Positions 1-12,600 of a stretch of 64,000 nucleotides of DNA are shown here, piece after piece. How positions within the stretch are numbered: position 1 is the stretch's first letter; each line of letters begins with the position of its first letter. Under the pieces are notes generated by a model. That model did not search any database. It worked only from the letters and a program-made list of their open reading frames with translations, and was not told where the DNA came from. The stretch is from Piliocolobus tephrosceles. Taxonomy: Eukaryota > Chordata > Mammalia > Primates > Cercopithecidae. The position numbers were made by a program, and so were the translations under genes. The stretch covers positions 25,361,189 through 25,425,188 of the forward strand of contig NC_045452.1 in the NCBI RefSeq assembly GCF_002776525.5, read 5' to 3'.

Positions 1-440
1 TGGAGGATAAGGAGTCCCAGATACCCAGGGGGTAGGGGCCTGGGACCACGAGGCCGGTGATAGCTAGGACTAGGGGTGCAGGTTGAGGGGTCTTCTTCCA
101 GTAGACAACTAGTCCAGAAAGAAGAAACGGAGGCAGAGAAGTCCCAGGATAAGGCCAGGCACTCTGCAGCTTAGCGGCCTGGGAGGAACCTGTCCAGCCT
201 CCTCCCGATGATCTCAGGGGCCGATGGCCAGTGGAGGCCTGGGCAGGCAGGACCATGGGGACAGTGATCGGGCTGCTGCCTCCTCTGATCTGATGAAGAC
301 GCCTGTTGGGGGCCTGGCAGCAGGTACCCCGTCAGCGATTCCAGCAGCTTCTTCCTGGCCGCCCCTCTCTCAGCCATGCTGTGGCTTCTGGAAAAGCTGA
401 CAGCTGTGTGCTGCATGTCTGTCTGTGTCCGCCCCTGCAG
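1..440 (+). other. MPPED1: MPPED1 intron, 3' part
   Basis: This intron sequence ends in the acceptor at 440. It is unique-looking and GC-rich; no gene or clear repeat was seen in it. Confidence 0.8.
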
Positions 441-666
441 GCAGCCTGCCCTACGAGTACAAGATCGTGATCGCAGGAAACCACGAGCTGACCTTTGACC
501 AGGAGTTCATGGCCGACCTCATCAAACAGGACTTTTACTACTTCCCATCTGTGTCGAAGCTGAAGCCAGAGAACTATGAGAACGTGCAGTCGCTGCTGAC
601 CAACTGCATCTACCTTCAGGACTCGGAGGTCACCGTGCGGGGCTTCCGGATCTACGGCTCCCCGTG
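441..666 (+). CDS. MPPED1: MPPED1 coding exon with the GNHE metal-binding motif
   Basis: The acceptor is CCCCTGCAG ending at 440 and the donor is GTGAGT at 667-672. The exon is 226 nt. It starts with the last two bases of a Gly codon and ends with two bases of a Trp codon. It encodes SLPYEYKIVIAGNHELTF and runs on to FRIYGSP. The Asn-His-Glu of GNHE (His150) is the metal and catalytic motif shared by this enzyme family. An in-frame GTG at 425 lies in the intron and is not a start. Confidence 0.95.
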
Positions 667-3600
667 GTGAGTGGGCCTGGGCACTGGTCCTGCCTGCTGG
701 TGAGACCAGAGCTGAGGCTGAGTGCAGGGGCTGTAGGGGATGGGAGAAGCAGCAGGGAGCTCCGGATGCGAGGCTCAGGACTGAATCTTGCCCCTCACCC
801 TCTGTGTGAACCTAGGCAGGTGACTGCTGCTCTCTGGGCCTCTCTTCCCCTATATCTCACTGAAAATAGTATTATCAGCTGTACCCTGTGTTATGCTGTG
901 TGCGATACTAGCTCACTTACAGGCAGGTACTATTATCTCCATTTCACAGGTGAGAAAACTGAGGCCCAGAGTGGGCGAGGACCTTGCCAAAGGTCACACA
1001 GCTAGGAAGGGGCAGAGCTGGGATTAAACCCAAGCAATTTGGTTCCAGAACCCCTGCCTTTAATGAATATTCTGTAATGCTAGGAATCTTTCCCTAATGC
1101 TGTCTTCCTACTCCACACAAAAAAGATGCATATGTCAGGGGCTGGGAGAGATGATGATGGTAATAATGATGATATTGGTGGTGACGGTGATGATAATGGT
1201 GGTGGTGATGGTGGTGATGGTGATGGTGATGATGATGGTGATGATAGTATGGTGATGATGCGATCATGGTGATGATGATGGTATAATGATGATCATGATG
1301 ATGCTGATGGTGATGATGGTAGTAATGTGATGGTGACGATGGTGATGGTGGTGATAATGGTAATGGTGATGATGGTAATGATGATGGTGGTGATGATGGT
1401 GAGAATGATGATTGTGATGATGATGATGGTGATGGTGGTGTGATCATAATAGTGAGCTTGGTGATGGTGATGGTGATGATGATTGTGATGGTGATGATGG
1501 TGATGATGGTGTGATAATGATGGTGATGGTGATGATGGTGGTGATGATGGTACGGTGATGATGGTAATGAGGAGGATGATGGTGGTGATGGTGGCAATGA
1601 TGATGGCGGTGAGAATGATGATGGTGATGATGATAGTGATGATGCTGGTGTGATGATGATAGTGAGGGTAGTGATGGTGATAATGGTAATGGTGGTGATG
1701 ATGATGGTGGTGTGATGATGATGGTGATAACGCTGGTGTTGGTGATGATGATGGTATGGTGCTGGTGATGATGATGGTGGTGTGATGATGGTGAGGGTGG
1801 TGATGGTGATAATGGTGGTGTTGGTGATGATGGTATCGTGATGGTGATGGTGATGATGATGGTGACGATGATGATGAAGGAGAAGGCAATGGTGATGATG
1901 ATAATGGTGATGGCAGGAAATAATTTCCGAGCAATTACAGTAATCTATGCCCTAGGCTAAAGGCTCCGTAAACCTTATCTCTAATCCTTACTCAACCCTG
2001 TGAGGATTGATTTATTATCCCTATTCTGTAGGTGGACAGAATGATCGGCCACAGAGTGTCCAGTGCTGGCAGGGTGAGATGGGCTTCATACCTGGAAGGG
2101 CAAGATCACATATGCTTAAAAGTGTGGCTTGATCCTGGAAGGCTCCCTGGAGGGTGTGGAGTGACCTGAGCCTTGAGGGAAGAGAAAGGCATTCACAGGC
2201 AGGGGGAGTAACGTGGTCTGAGGCTGCACTATCAGGAAGCAGCACCGTCAGCGAGGCTAAGGAGCCCTTTAGAGGCACAAAGGGCCTGCCTGGGTGGAGA
2301 GACTTCAGAGAGAGCTACTGCCAGCACAGAGCATCTGGGAACCCCCTGGGCTGCCCTGCTTGGTGGCTGGAGGCTGTGGGCAGATTTAGGACCTGGTCTC
2401 ATCTTGCCATGGCCTTCTCATGGAGCAGCGGGGAGGGCTGGGAGGTTCAGGGCTGTTTCCTCTTCCCTGGCCTTGGCAGGTGCTTGCTGTCGTCTCCTTG
2501 GACCTCACGATGTACAGGTTCTTGGTGAATCCTCCCTGCAGACAGTGAGGTCCCAGACAAGGACCTCTGGGCACTCAAGGATGTGATGAGGTCAGTGCCA
2601 AGGACAAGGAGAGGAGGGGAGATGGTTGAGTCTGCCTGACAGGCCACTAGAGCTCAGATATGGAGAAGTCTGATAGGCCGAAGACCAGGAGGGCAGTCTA
2701 GGAGGAGGATCGGCAAGCAACAGCCGGGGGTGAGCCAGGCACGATGGAAAGTCTGGAGTGTCAGGTGTGTGTGGGCAGGTGGGCAGGTAGGGGTCAGCAT
2801 GGTGAGAGGCGGAGGCCTGCAGTCCCTGGGAATCTGGACTGATCTCTTTGCCCGGTGGTTTTTACCCGTCTCCTCAGCAAACTGCTTTTTTGGTTAAGTT
2901 AGATTTTGTAGAGGTTAAGAGCATGGCTCTGGAGCCCAACTGTTTGGGCTCAAATCTTGAAATCTTGGCCTCACCCTTTTTTTTTTTTTTTTTTTTGAGA
3001 TGGAGTCTTGCTCTATTGCCCAGGCTGGAGTGCAGTGGCGTAATCTTGGTTCACTGCAACCTGCACCTCCCGGGTTCAAGCAGTTCTCTGCCTTAGCCTC
3101 CCGAGTAGCTGGGATTACAGGAGCCTGCCACCGTGACCGGCTAATTTTTGTATTTTTAGTAGAGATGGCGTTTCACCATGTTGGCCAGGCTGGTTTCGAA
3201 CTCCTGACCTCAGGTGATCCACCCACCTTGGCCTCCCAAAGTGCTGGGATTACAGGCGTGAGTCTTTGTGCCTAGCCAGACTCATCTTTTACTAGTTGTG
3301 TGATGCTGGGTGAGTCACTTAACCTCTCTGTGCCTCAGTTTCCTCCTCTGCAAAATGAGAGCGAGAGTGTGGTTCCTCCGGAGGGTGGCTGTAAGGCTGC
3401 CAGGAGGGTTCGGCTGAGCCTTGTGCCACTACAGAGACCTCATTCTTGTTGTTTGCTGCAGAGCTTACTCTTCCAGCATGTTTTGCCCAGCACCCAGTGT
3501 GTTGGGTGGAGGATGGTGGGGAGGAGGGCTGCCAGGCATCACTCAGGGTTTTGCCCACTCCCCCACACAGCGCAGCTCTGTGCACCCCACAGCTGGGCTC

Positions 3601-6600
3601 CGAAGAGCCCTTTTGACCACTGGCTCCCTGGGCTCAGGAGCGAACTAAAGGCCAGGAGTGGGCCCTGCCCTTGGCTGTCTGCCAGCGGAGGCCAAGTCCT
3701 GGCACTGCTGTGGTCGTGGGCCTGAGGACCAAGTGAGACCGGCCTGTGGTCCTGCTGTGGTCCAGCTGCTCTGAGTTCCAGCCACCAGTGGCTTCCAGTT
3801 TTGCTTCTGTGTCTTCCAGTGTGAGCAGTTCTGGGCTCTCCCATTCCTGGTTACCCCCAGGGTCTGAGCACAAGCAGGCGGTGTCATTTCTTTCTCCCTG
3901 ACCCCCTACCTGCTGGGTGCACACACACAGCCTGTGCCATGCTAGGGAGTGGGAGAAGCCGAAGGACAGACAGGGGAACTCGAGCCCAGGAGATGGGTTC
4001 AGGGGCCATGTGACCCTGCCCCAGAAAGGGTTTGGTGAGATCCAGGAGGGCTCCCTGGTGGAGAGGGCATTTGAACTGGGGCCAAAAGAGGCATGAGATT
4101 TCCACAAGCACAGGAGGCAGGGGAAGACCCACATGTCTGAACCTCTGTTATGTGCCAGGCTCTGTGCCAGGCTCTGTGCCAGGCTCTTGGGTCGTGTCGC
4201 TTGACAACCCTTAACACCGAGGGCTGAACGCCCCCTCCTCTCCGTCCCACAAGGGAGGCTGTGAGCTGATGCTCCTCCTGTTCCTCTCAGGCCCTGTCTG
4301 GGGCTGGGAGCAGGTGGTGGAGGTGAGACCTGGGCTCATTTGCTGGGCAAGTTTCACTCAGTTTCCAACTGGTGTGAGCAGATTGCCTGCGTCTGCCGTT
4401 GTGGTGCCACGGAATGGACGCCGAGCCACTCTGGCCTCTACCCTCCCCTGGGAGGCTGGGTCCCTGCCACCATGCCCCAGCAGAGAGTGTCAGGGAAACC
4501 CCTGGGCTGCCCTGGTTGGTGCCACATGGTGACCACCTGGTGGCTGGAGGCTGTGGGCAGATTTAGGACCTGGTCTCATCTTGCCACAGCTTCCTTATGG
4601 AGCAGAGGGGAAGGTGGGAGGTGCAGGACTGTCCCATCTTCCCTGTCCTCGGCAGGTGCCTGCTGTCATCTCCCTGGACCTCACAATAGATACGGTCTCA
4701 ATGAACCTTCCCTGCAACCAGTGAGGTCCCAGACAAGGGCCTTTGAGTACTGGAGGCTGTTCAAATTGGGAAACCACCACTTTTCAGCTGTGTGACTTTG
4801 GGCAGATGGCTCAGCTTCTCTGGTCTTTCTGTGTAGTGGGGAAATGACAGTGCCTGCCTTGTTGGGGGGTTGTGAGGTCTACATGGGCCCATCCAGGTGA
4901 AGGCCTGGCTCGAAGGAAGGCCCTGGAGAGTGGCTGCGGTCATTTATTATCACTGGGGTGCTCCTTGGGGAGCCAGGAAGAGAATAACCATTTAGTTTTA
5001 TTCCACAAACTCCAAGGCAGGGCTAGGCCTGCAATTACCCCATTTTACAGAAGGGCAGGTAGAGGTCCAGGGAGGGATGTGGCTTGCCCAGGACACCTGG
5101 GGGGTGACCCTTCAGGCTCCCGGTCCTCGCTCTTCCTGCTCCAGGGCGGAGGCCATTCAGTGGCCTTTCTGAATGCCTCCCGTGTGGCAGGTCTCTGTCC
5201 TCAGAACAGCCTTTGGGTGCACACGGGCCCTTTTGGCCCCCTGAGGAGACTGAGGCCTGGGGATCGAGCTGATGTCCTCATGCCCTCAGGAATAAACTTG
5301 TTAATTCATTCATCAAGGTTGTACGGAGTGCCAGGGAGACCCTGGGGACATGGTGTGGACAGACAGACGCCGCTGCTGCCTTCATGGGATTACATTCTCA
5401 TGGGAGACTGCCAACAGCTAATTCCATCATCAGTAAGAACCATGAAGGAGGGGCCTTGCGTGCTGGGGTTAGGGGAGGCTTCCTGTGGGAAGAGCCAGAG
5501 GCTGAATAGATACAGGCAGCTAAGTGCAGGTGAAACGGTGTGGCAGGCAGAGGAAACAGCCTGGGCAAAGGCCAGGAGGCTTGAGAGGGCCTGGGGCATT
5601 TTGGGGACCACAGAGCTGAGTGTGGCTTCCAGGGGTCTGGGTGGATGACAGCAAGAGAGCAGAGGCTGGGCAGCCAGATCGTGTTGGTTCCGCCAGAATC
5701 CAGGTCCCTGGCCATACCCCCATCCACCCACTATGCTGCTGGTAGCCAGGACTTTGCAGGTCGGCCTTCTCCCTTGAGGGTATCAGGTAGCCTCTCTGAG
5801 CCCTGGGCTTCCAAGCAACTGGGAAGGTGACATGACGTGATCTGTGGAGCGTAGGACACTACCCTGCGAGAGTCCCTCGGCGGAGAGGGACACTCAGCTG
5901 CCGGTATCCCCAGGTGTTGCTAGAAGCGACACAATTGGAAGTGGCATTAACCAGCCCCTAAAAAAAGTACTCACAGCTGAAGAACCCCCCGGCCTGGCTG
6001 CCATCCTGCCTGGTGTCGAGTGGGGTGTGGGGGTTGTGCACCCCCTCCCCAGCTGTCTGTCGAAGTTCTGGCTGGGGCACTCCGCGCCCCTGGCGCCGGC
6101 CGCCTGGGCATATGGCGGCTCTTTCGGGGGGTGCAGGTGACGGAGCTGCTTGTGATCATTGGGAAATTCAGATGTTCCAGATTTTCTTTTTCTTTCCCCT
6201 CTGCCCTCAACATATTGGCTACCACGTGGACTACAGGAGGCATTCCCTCCAGCTTTAGAAGCACAGTTAGACCAGCAGGCAGGGAGCAGGGATGGAATAA
6301 ACACTAGCAACGAGTGACCTAATAGCTGCTGCGGCTGGACATGTGGGCAGGGCCGACCTGGTTGAGGAGCAGATGTGTTCATCATGTGGCCCTAGGAGGT
6401 AGACGGCAGAGCAGGGGACAGAGGCAAGTGACAGGAGGCAGTCTCACCAGTGTGGGAAGACTCCTCCATAGGCAGGAGTCCAGGGGAGAGGTGATGTGGC
6501 CTTACCAAGTAGTGAGCTGCCCATCGCGAGGGGCATGCAAGCAGGGGTTCTGCTGTGGGTGGGCCTAGTGTCCTTCCAGCCCCCTCCCCCTTACAGGGCC

Positions 6601-9600
6601 ACAGTTCCTCTGCCTGTGGCTGGCAATTCCCCCTTAAGCAGAGGGATGCATGGGCCCGTTCCTGGGAGGCCCTCTCTCTGCTAGACTTGGAGGCTAGCCT
6701 TGATATTGAGGGCTTTACATAGCAAGCTAAGAAAGGGAAGCAAAAAGCAAACATATGGTTATAGCAACTGGCTTTTCTTCTGCTACCACTAAGAGATACT
6801 CTGGGAGATTGGTAGATCAGATTTTCTTTTTCCCTGAGATGGGGTCTTGCTCTGTCGCCCTAGCTGGAGTACAGTGGTACAGTCACAGCTCACTGCAGCC
6901 TCGACTGCCTGAGCTCAAGTGATCCCCCTACCTCAGCCTCCCAAGTAGCTGGGACCACAGGTATGTACCACCACGCCCAGCTGATTTTTAAAACTGTTTG
7001 TAGAGATGGGGTTTCATGACGTTGCCCAGACTGATTTCAAACTCCTGGGCTCAAGCAGTCCTCAGTGGCTAGATCGTAATGGTTTTGACTTCCTTGCTTG
7101 TTGAGTCACACGTTCTGAGGCCCATTGTGGTTTGTCATGTGCCTGGCTCTATGCAGGGCTTGGGAGACCCTGAAATGGATCAAGCCTGCCTCCCAGGAGC
7201 TCAGGTTTGACAAGGGCCTATAACTGTTGGGAGCAGGGGCCTGTGATTGTTGGAGTCCTCTGCTTACCCAGCCTTTGCACAAGCCAGATCCCCTGCTCAG
7301 TGCTTGCTCACATGTTCTCGTTCAGTCCTTGCAGTGGGTTGATTCTCATGGGTGTGTGCTGGCGCAGTGTCTCTGGGTGGTTTTCATTTGCATTCCCCTA
7401 ATGACCAGTGAGGCCAAGAATATTTTCCCATGTTGATTGGCCACTTAGATTTCCTCTTTTGGGAAGTGCTCAAGTCTTTTGTCCATTTAAAACAATAATT
7501 GGGTTGTTTGTCTTTTTCTTACTGGTTCGTGGAGATTCTTCATGTATTCTGATTATGAGTATGAGCCTTTTCTCAGTTGTGATGTTACCAATAGCTTTTC
7601 CGCCTCTGTGACCTGTCTTTCCCCTGTCTTAGCAGAGCCTTTGGGTGAACAGAAGTTTTAAATTTTGGTGTAGTCAAATATCTTTGTGTTTTTCTTTGTG
7701 ATAAATGCTTTTGGTACCTTATTGCCGTGATCTTCTGTTCTCTGAAATCATGAATACTTGTTTCTTTTGTGTTGTTGAGATGGAGTCTCACTCTGTCTCC
7801 TAGGCTAGAGTGCAATGGCATGATCTCGGCTCATTGCAACCTCTGCCTCCTGGGTTCAAGTGATTCTCCCTCCTCAGTCTCCTGAGTAGCTGGGATTATA
7901 GGTAGCTGCCATCATGCCCAGCTAATTTTTGTATTTTTGTAGAGACAGGGTTTCACCATGTTGGCCAGGCTGGTCTTAAACTCCTGACATCAAGTGATCC
8001 ACCTGCCTAGGCCTCTCAGAGTGCTGGGATTACAGGCATAAGCCACCTCGCCTGGCCTTGTTTCTATATTGTTTTCCAGAACTTTTGTTGTTTTGCCTCT
8101 TATGTTCAGGTGTTGGATCCACTGGAAATGATTGTGTTGATGGTGTGAGGTAGGGATCTTGTTCAGGGTTTTTCCACGTGGACACCCTCCTGGCCCAGCA
8201 GCATGTGTAGAAAGCCTGTCCTCTTTACTCCTACCACCGTTATCTGACACATGAGGTCTGTGTCTGGCTTCTCTCTCCTGCTCCGTTGTGCCATTCAGTG
8301 TAGGACCACCCTGTCTTTTTTACTCTGGCAGTTGATTTATGGTCTCTTTATCCTACTAGAGCATTTGAGGCTTCATGGGGGCAGTGACCCAGATCTCCCT
8401 TTCTCATGGACCTAACTCCAGTGCTCAGTACAGAGTCTGGCTCCTCTTAATAAGTATTTGTTGGATGAATGAATGAGTGAATGAGTGACCAGATGGATGG
8501 ATGGCAAGCTGTGGGGACTCAGTTAAAATCCAAGCCTGGTTTATCTCCTGTGATTGAACCTTTCTGGGGTCTCCTCTCAGGCTTGTCACCAGCTCCCTCC
8601 CCTCTGGTTCCTTCTTCCTCTTCTGTGCTGCTCTCTCTAAAGCAAGGCCTGACTGTGCCCCCTGCTGGCTTGCCATGTCGCCCCCTTGATACCATCCCCT
8701 TAACCCTCAAGCTGAAAGCCAGATGCCCCCTTCTGTGTCCCCTGGATCCTGGGCCCTGCCCTCTAAAGAAGGTCTCCATCACAGTATCATCACTACCAGG
8801 GGAAGGGCCATAACCACTGCTGCACCCTGCACTTACCAAGTCTTTCAGTCTGTCTGGGCAAGAAGGGATGAAAGTCTCATTAGGGTAGCGTGTTTGTGCT
8901 GCCCCCTCCCAGGGTGCGGTGACGTTCCAGGGCTCAGGGAGGCCGTTTGTGGACCCTCAGGTGCAGACGGCGTCGGGCCTTCGCTGAGAGCAGCTTAGCG
9001 GAAGGGGGCGGGAACCAACTGCAGGAGAAGAGGAAGAACTCAGCTGGTACAAAATCCTAAGTGTTAAAAAAAATACCGTATACATACCGTATTCATTTAT
9101 GGGTTTTGGATGCATTTTTTGTTCTCATTTAACTGAAAACGGCCTTGATTTAAAAAAAAGAGTGAGGAGAGAGTGAAATTGGCACGCAGCGAGTCCATCT
9201 GGTCTAATTACTTCTGGTATTTTGAAAGAAGGGATCCAAACCTGCTGAGACATTAAACTTTGAGAAGTGGCTGCCGGGCCCGTTGCTGGGCGTCTGCACT
9301 CGGGTCCTGATTCTCAGCTCAGGGGTTTCACTGTCTCCTGGCAGGGCTGGACCTCGAGGCCAGGCAGGGGTGCCAGGATACCCTGCACCTCTCTGTGGGA
9401 GCCAGCGGCCTTGGGTGTCAGCCCTCTTCAAACAGCCAGGGCTGCTCCAGACCATTCTGGAATACATGTCCTGGTACGTGGCTCCCAGCTGTTTAACCTT
9501 GGGTCAGAATCTTGGCTTTCTGTGAAATGCCAAGAGGGATAGTCCCTTTGCAGAACTGCCCTCAGGATTGAAGGAGGTCCTGTGTGTGCACTGCTTGGCA

Positions 9601-12600
9601 CATGGTGGGCATGCACACGCCTGCTGCTCAACGTTTATGACTGCCCAGGCTAGGGGAACGGGGGCTATACGAGTGGTTTGTCTACTGCCCACAGCCATGG
9701 GACAGAGCTGCAGCCAGGTGGCCCCTGGGACGAGGCTGGGGTGGGTTGTGGCACTGGCCTTTGACGTTTGTTCCTTCCCTTCCCTTCCCTTTGTGCACTT
9801 AGCAGGCCTGCGGGGTGGATGGAGCTAGAACGGAGCAGCCTGGAACTTGAAATCTGTGCCCTGAAAGAGCCCGGGGCCAGGGGTTGAGGTGATTGTAGTG
9901 ACAGTCCCTGTGTTATGCTGGCCCGGAGGCCCTGTCCTCTGAAACAGTCAGGGAGGCCTAGACCCTTGTCCCCATTTTATAGCTGGGGGGTCTGAGACCC
10001 CAGCAGGGAAGTGGCTTGTGAGAGGTCCTGCAGGAACTGAACAAGCTGGGTCTGCATGGCAGGGAGGATGGAGGCCCCACCCAGTGTGCACAGTGAGCTG
10101 CCAGAATGCTTCTTTCTAACTTTATAAGTGTATATTTTAGAGAAAAAACGAGACAGGATGATCTCCCTGCCCCATAGCTTCCTCCTTGTCTCCCACCAGA
10201 ATGGGGTCGAGTCCTGGAAGTGGAGGGCAGGGTGGCGGGATTCCTGGCCGGCCCTGAGGCAGCCCCCACTCCCTCAGCTGTCACTGCTGATGGGTGACAG
10301 TGGTGAGGCTCTTTCTCCCCTCTCCACCCTGCCCCATGGCGTGCTCCACCCAGGCTTCAAGGCGGCCGGTGATGCCACCCTTCCCAAGAAGCCCCGCGGG
10401 GGTTGGTTTGGACCCCCAGCTTCTCTGCAGCATGCCACGCCCTCGGTGTCTCCTCCTATCTCTGGGTGAGACACAGGTGGGCCTGGCACTCAGTGCCAAG
10501 CTTCTGACCTGGAATCCTTTGCCCTTTCTCTTAAGAACCTTTTAAATCTTTTATAAAACATTTACGTTTTAGTCTCCAATAATTCCATCTGAGGTGTTAG
10601 GGGTGTTGTCATTTTAGATGGCAGGCTCTTGGCCAGCGAGGTGCAATCTAGGGGAGTCCTGGGCAGGCTGGTTTGGGGTGTGGCTGGTTTAGGGGGTGTA
10701 GCCCAGTTTGGGGGTGCTCCCTGGGGGGATTGTGTCTGCCTCAGTCTGTGGGCACATCCAGCAGGGGCCACTGTATGTGAGTTTCTTGGCTCGGGGCTTC
10801 CTGGACCACACAGGTCTGCTGGCCTGAGGACAGCCTTGGGGTTCCAGCTCCTGCTTCCTGTGGCCAGTGGGGGCGTTTTCTGTTCTGCTGTTTTCCTGAA
10901 GCCCTCTGGGGCCCAGCACACCGAGAATGGAGGGTGAGTCCAACTCCCCATTTAAGTGGCCGAGGCCTCCCTTCTTGCAGCCTCTTAGGGCTATGTCCTC
11001 TGGTTCCAGGGGCCAGCAGTCCCCATGCACCTGGGGCAGTGCTGCTTGCGTGTTGCCTTGTATTTCCAGGTGGTTCCAGCACAAGGCTGGCCTTCCCCAG
11101 TTTGTTTGGGCAGGTGAGGCAAAGACTTTCCCCGCTGCTTCATACTCGAGATCTGCATTCGGCCGACTGCCCCGTGTGTTGTCCCATGTAATCTGCCTGG
11201 CAACGGGCAAGGCAGGATGATCTCCATTCCCATCTTACAGACGGGTCAGGTAAGGCTTGACTAGGTCTAGCACCTGGGTCAAGATCTCAGCCCTAGGAAG
11301 AGACAGCCCCGGGTCTGGCTCAGGCGTGTAGACTTGGGCAGCTCCTGGCCTTGGCCGTCCAGGGGGCGGTTTGCTTTGGCAGCTGCTGCCTGGCTTCCCC
11401 TGGGCCCAGCCTCTGGCAGTTCCTGCTGAGCTTTGGGCTCCTGGATCCCTGTCCCCTTCTGTGACAGGTTCCTCCTGAGCACTGGGTCCTGCATCTGTAA
11501 AGAGGACCCTCCCTCTTCCCTTGCGGGGTCCTGGATGGTGAAACGGGGTGAGGGCCGCAGAGCCATGCGGCTGGGGCATTGTGGAGACCTGCCTGCCTTG
11601 AGCCCAGATCGAGTCAGGAATTGCCCCATCTGCTTAGGGGTGGCTGTAGAGCCTGTCGTCTAGGGCAGGTGTGAGCCCCGCCTGAGCCTCTCAGGGAAAT
11701 GGGGCATTCTCTGATGGCTGCTTGAGGGGCTTGGGAGCCAGCTGGCACGTGCCATGGGTGAGGAGGCCCAAGGCAGCCAGCAGTGTCCACCCAGAGTGAT
11801 CCCACGGCCGCCCACCTTCTCCTTCCTGTGCTGGCTTCTTAGAATTCTGAGCCCAACGTGCTGCATCAGTTGAATTCTGATGGAGGCAAAGAAATTTTTC
11901 AGTCTCTGGTAGCTTCCTGTGCTGCTTCTACACACACACACGCACACACTCACACATATTCACACACACACACACGTTCATGTACATGCACAGACATTCC
12001 CATACCATACACACTCACATGCACATTCACACATATACACAATCACATACACACAGAAACATTCACATACAACATTCACATATACACACATAATTCACAC
12101 ACACACACCTATACACATACACACGCATGCATACTCACATACACATCCATACACTCATACACACATGTGTTCACACACACACCCACACGCTCATACACAC
12201 ATGCATTCACACACCCCCACATGCTCATACACACGTGTTCACACACACACGCACGCTCATACACACATGCATTCACACACACACCCACACGCTCATACAC
12301 ACATGCATTCACACCCACACCCACACGCTAATACACACATGTTCACACCCACACCCACATCCTCATACACATGCATTCACACACCCACACCCTCATACAC
12401 ACATGCGTTCACANNNNNNNNNNCATACACACATGCATTCACACCCACACGCTCATACACACATGCATTCTCACACACACACACACCCAGACTCATACAC
12501 ACATGCATTCACACCCCCCCACACCCTTATACACACATGCATTCACACACACACACACACACGCTCATACACACATGCGTTCACACACCCACACATATTC

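Noticed and set aside
1094..1934. Antisense poly-His and poly-Ser frames
   Set aside because: Translation of array 1; triplet arrays stay open in several frames.
3000..3275. Frame with the sequence MESCSIAQAGVQWRN and similar ones elsewhere
   Set aside because: Typical antisense Alu translation, repeated at many Alus in the window.
4872..5648. 258-codon + strand frame
   Set aside because: It runs through MIR and L2 remnants inside an MPPED1 intron, with no recognisable domain.
12145..12600. Regular repeat-spacer look, CRISPR-like
   Set aside because: The units are head-to-tail minisatellite copies with no unique spacers, in a vertebrate genome.
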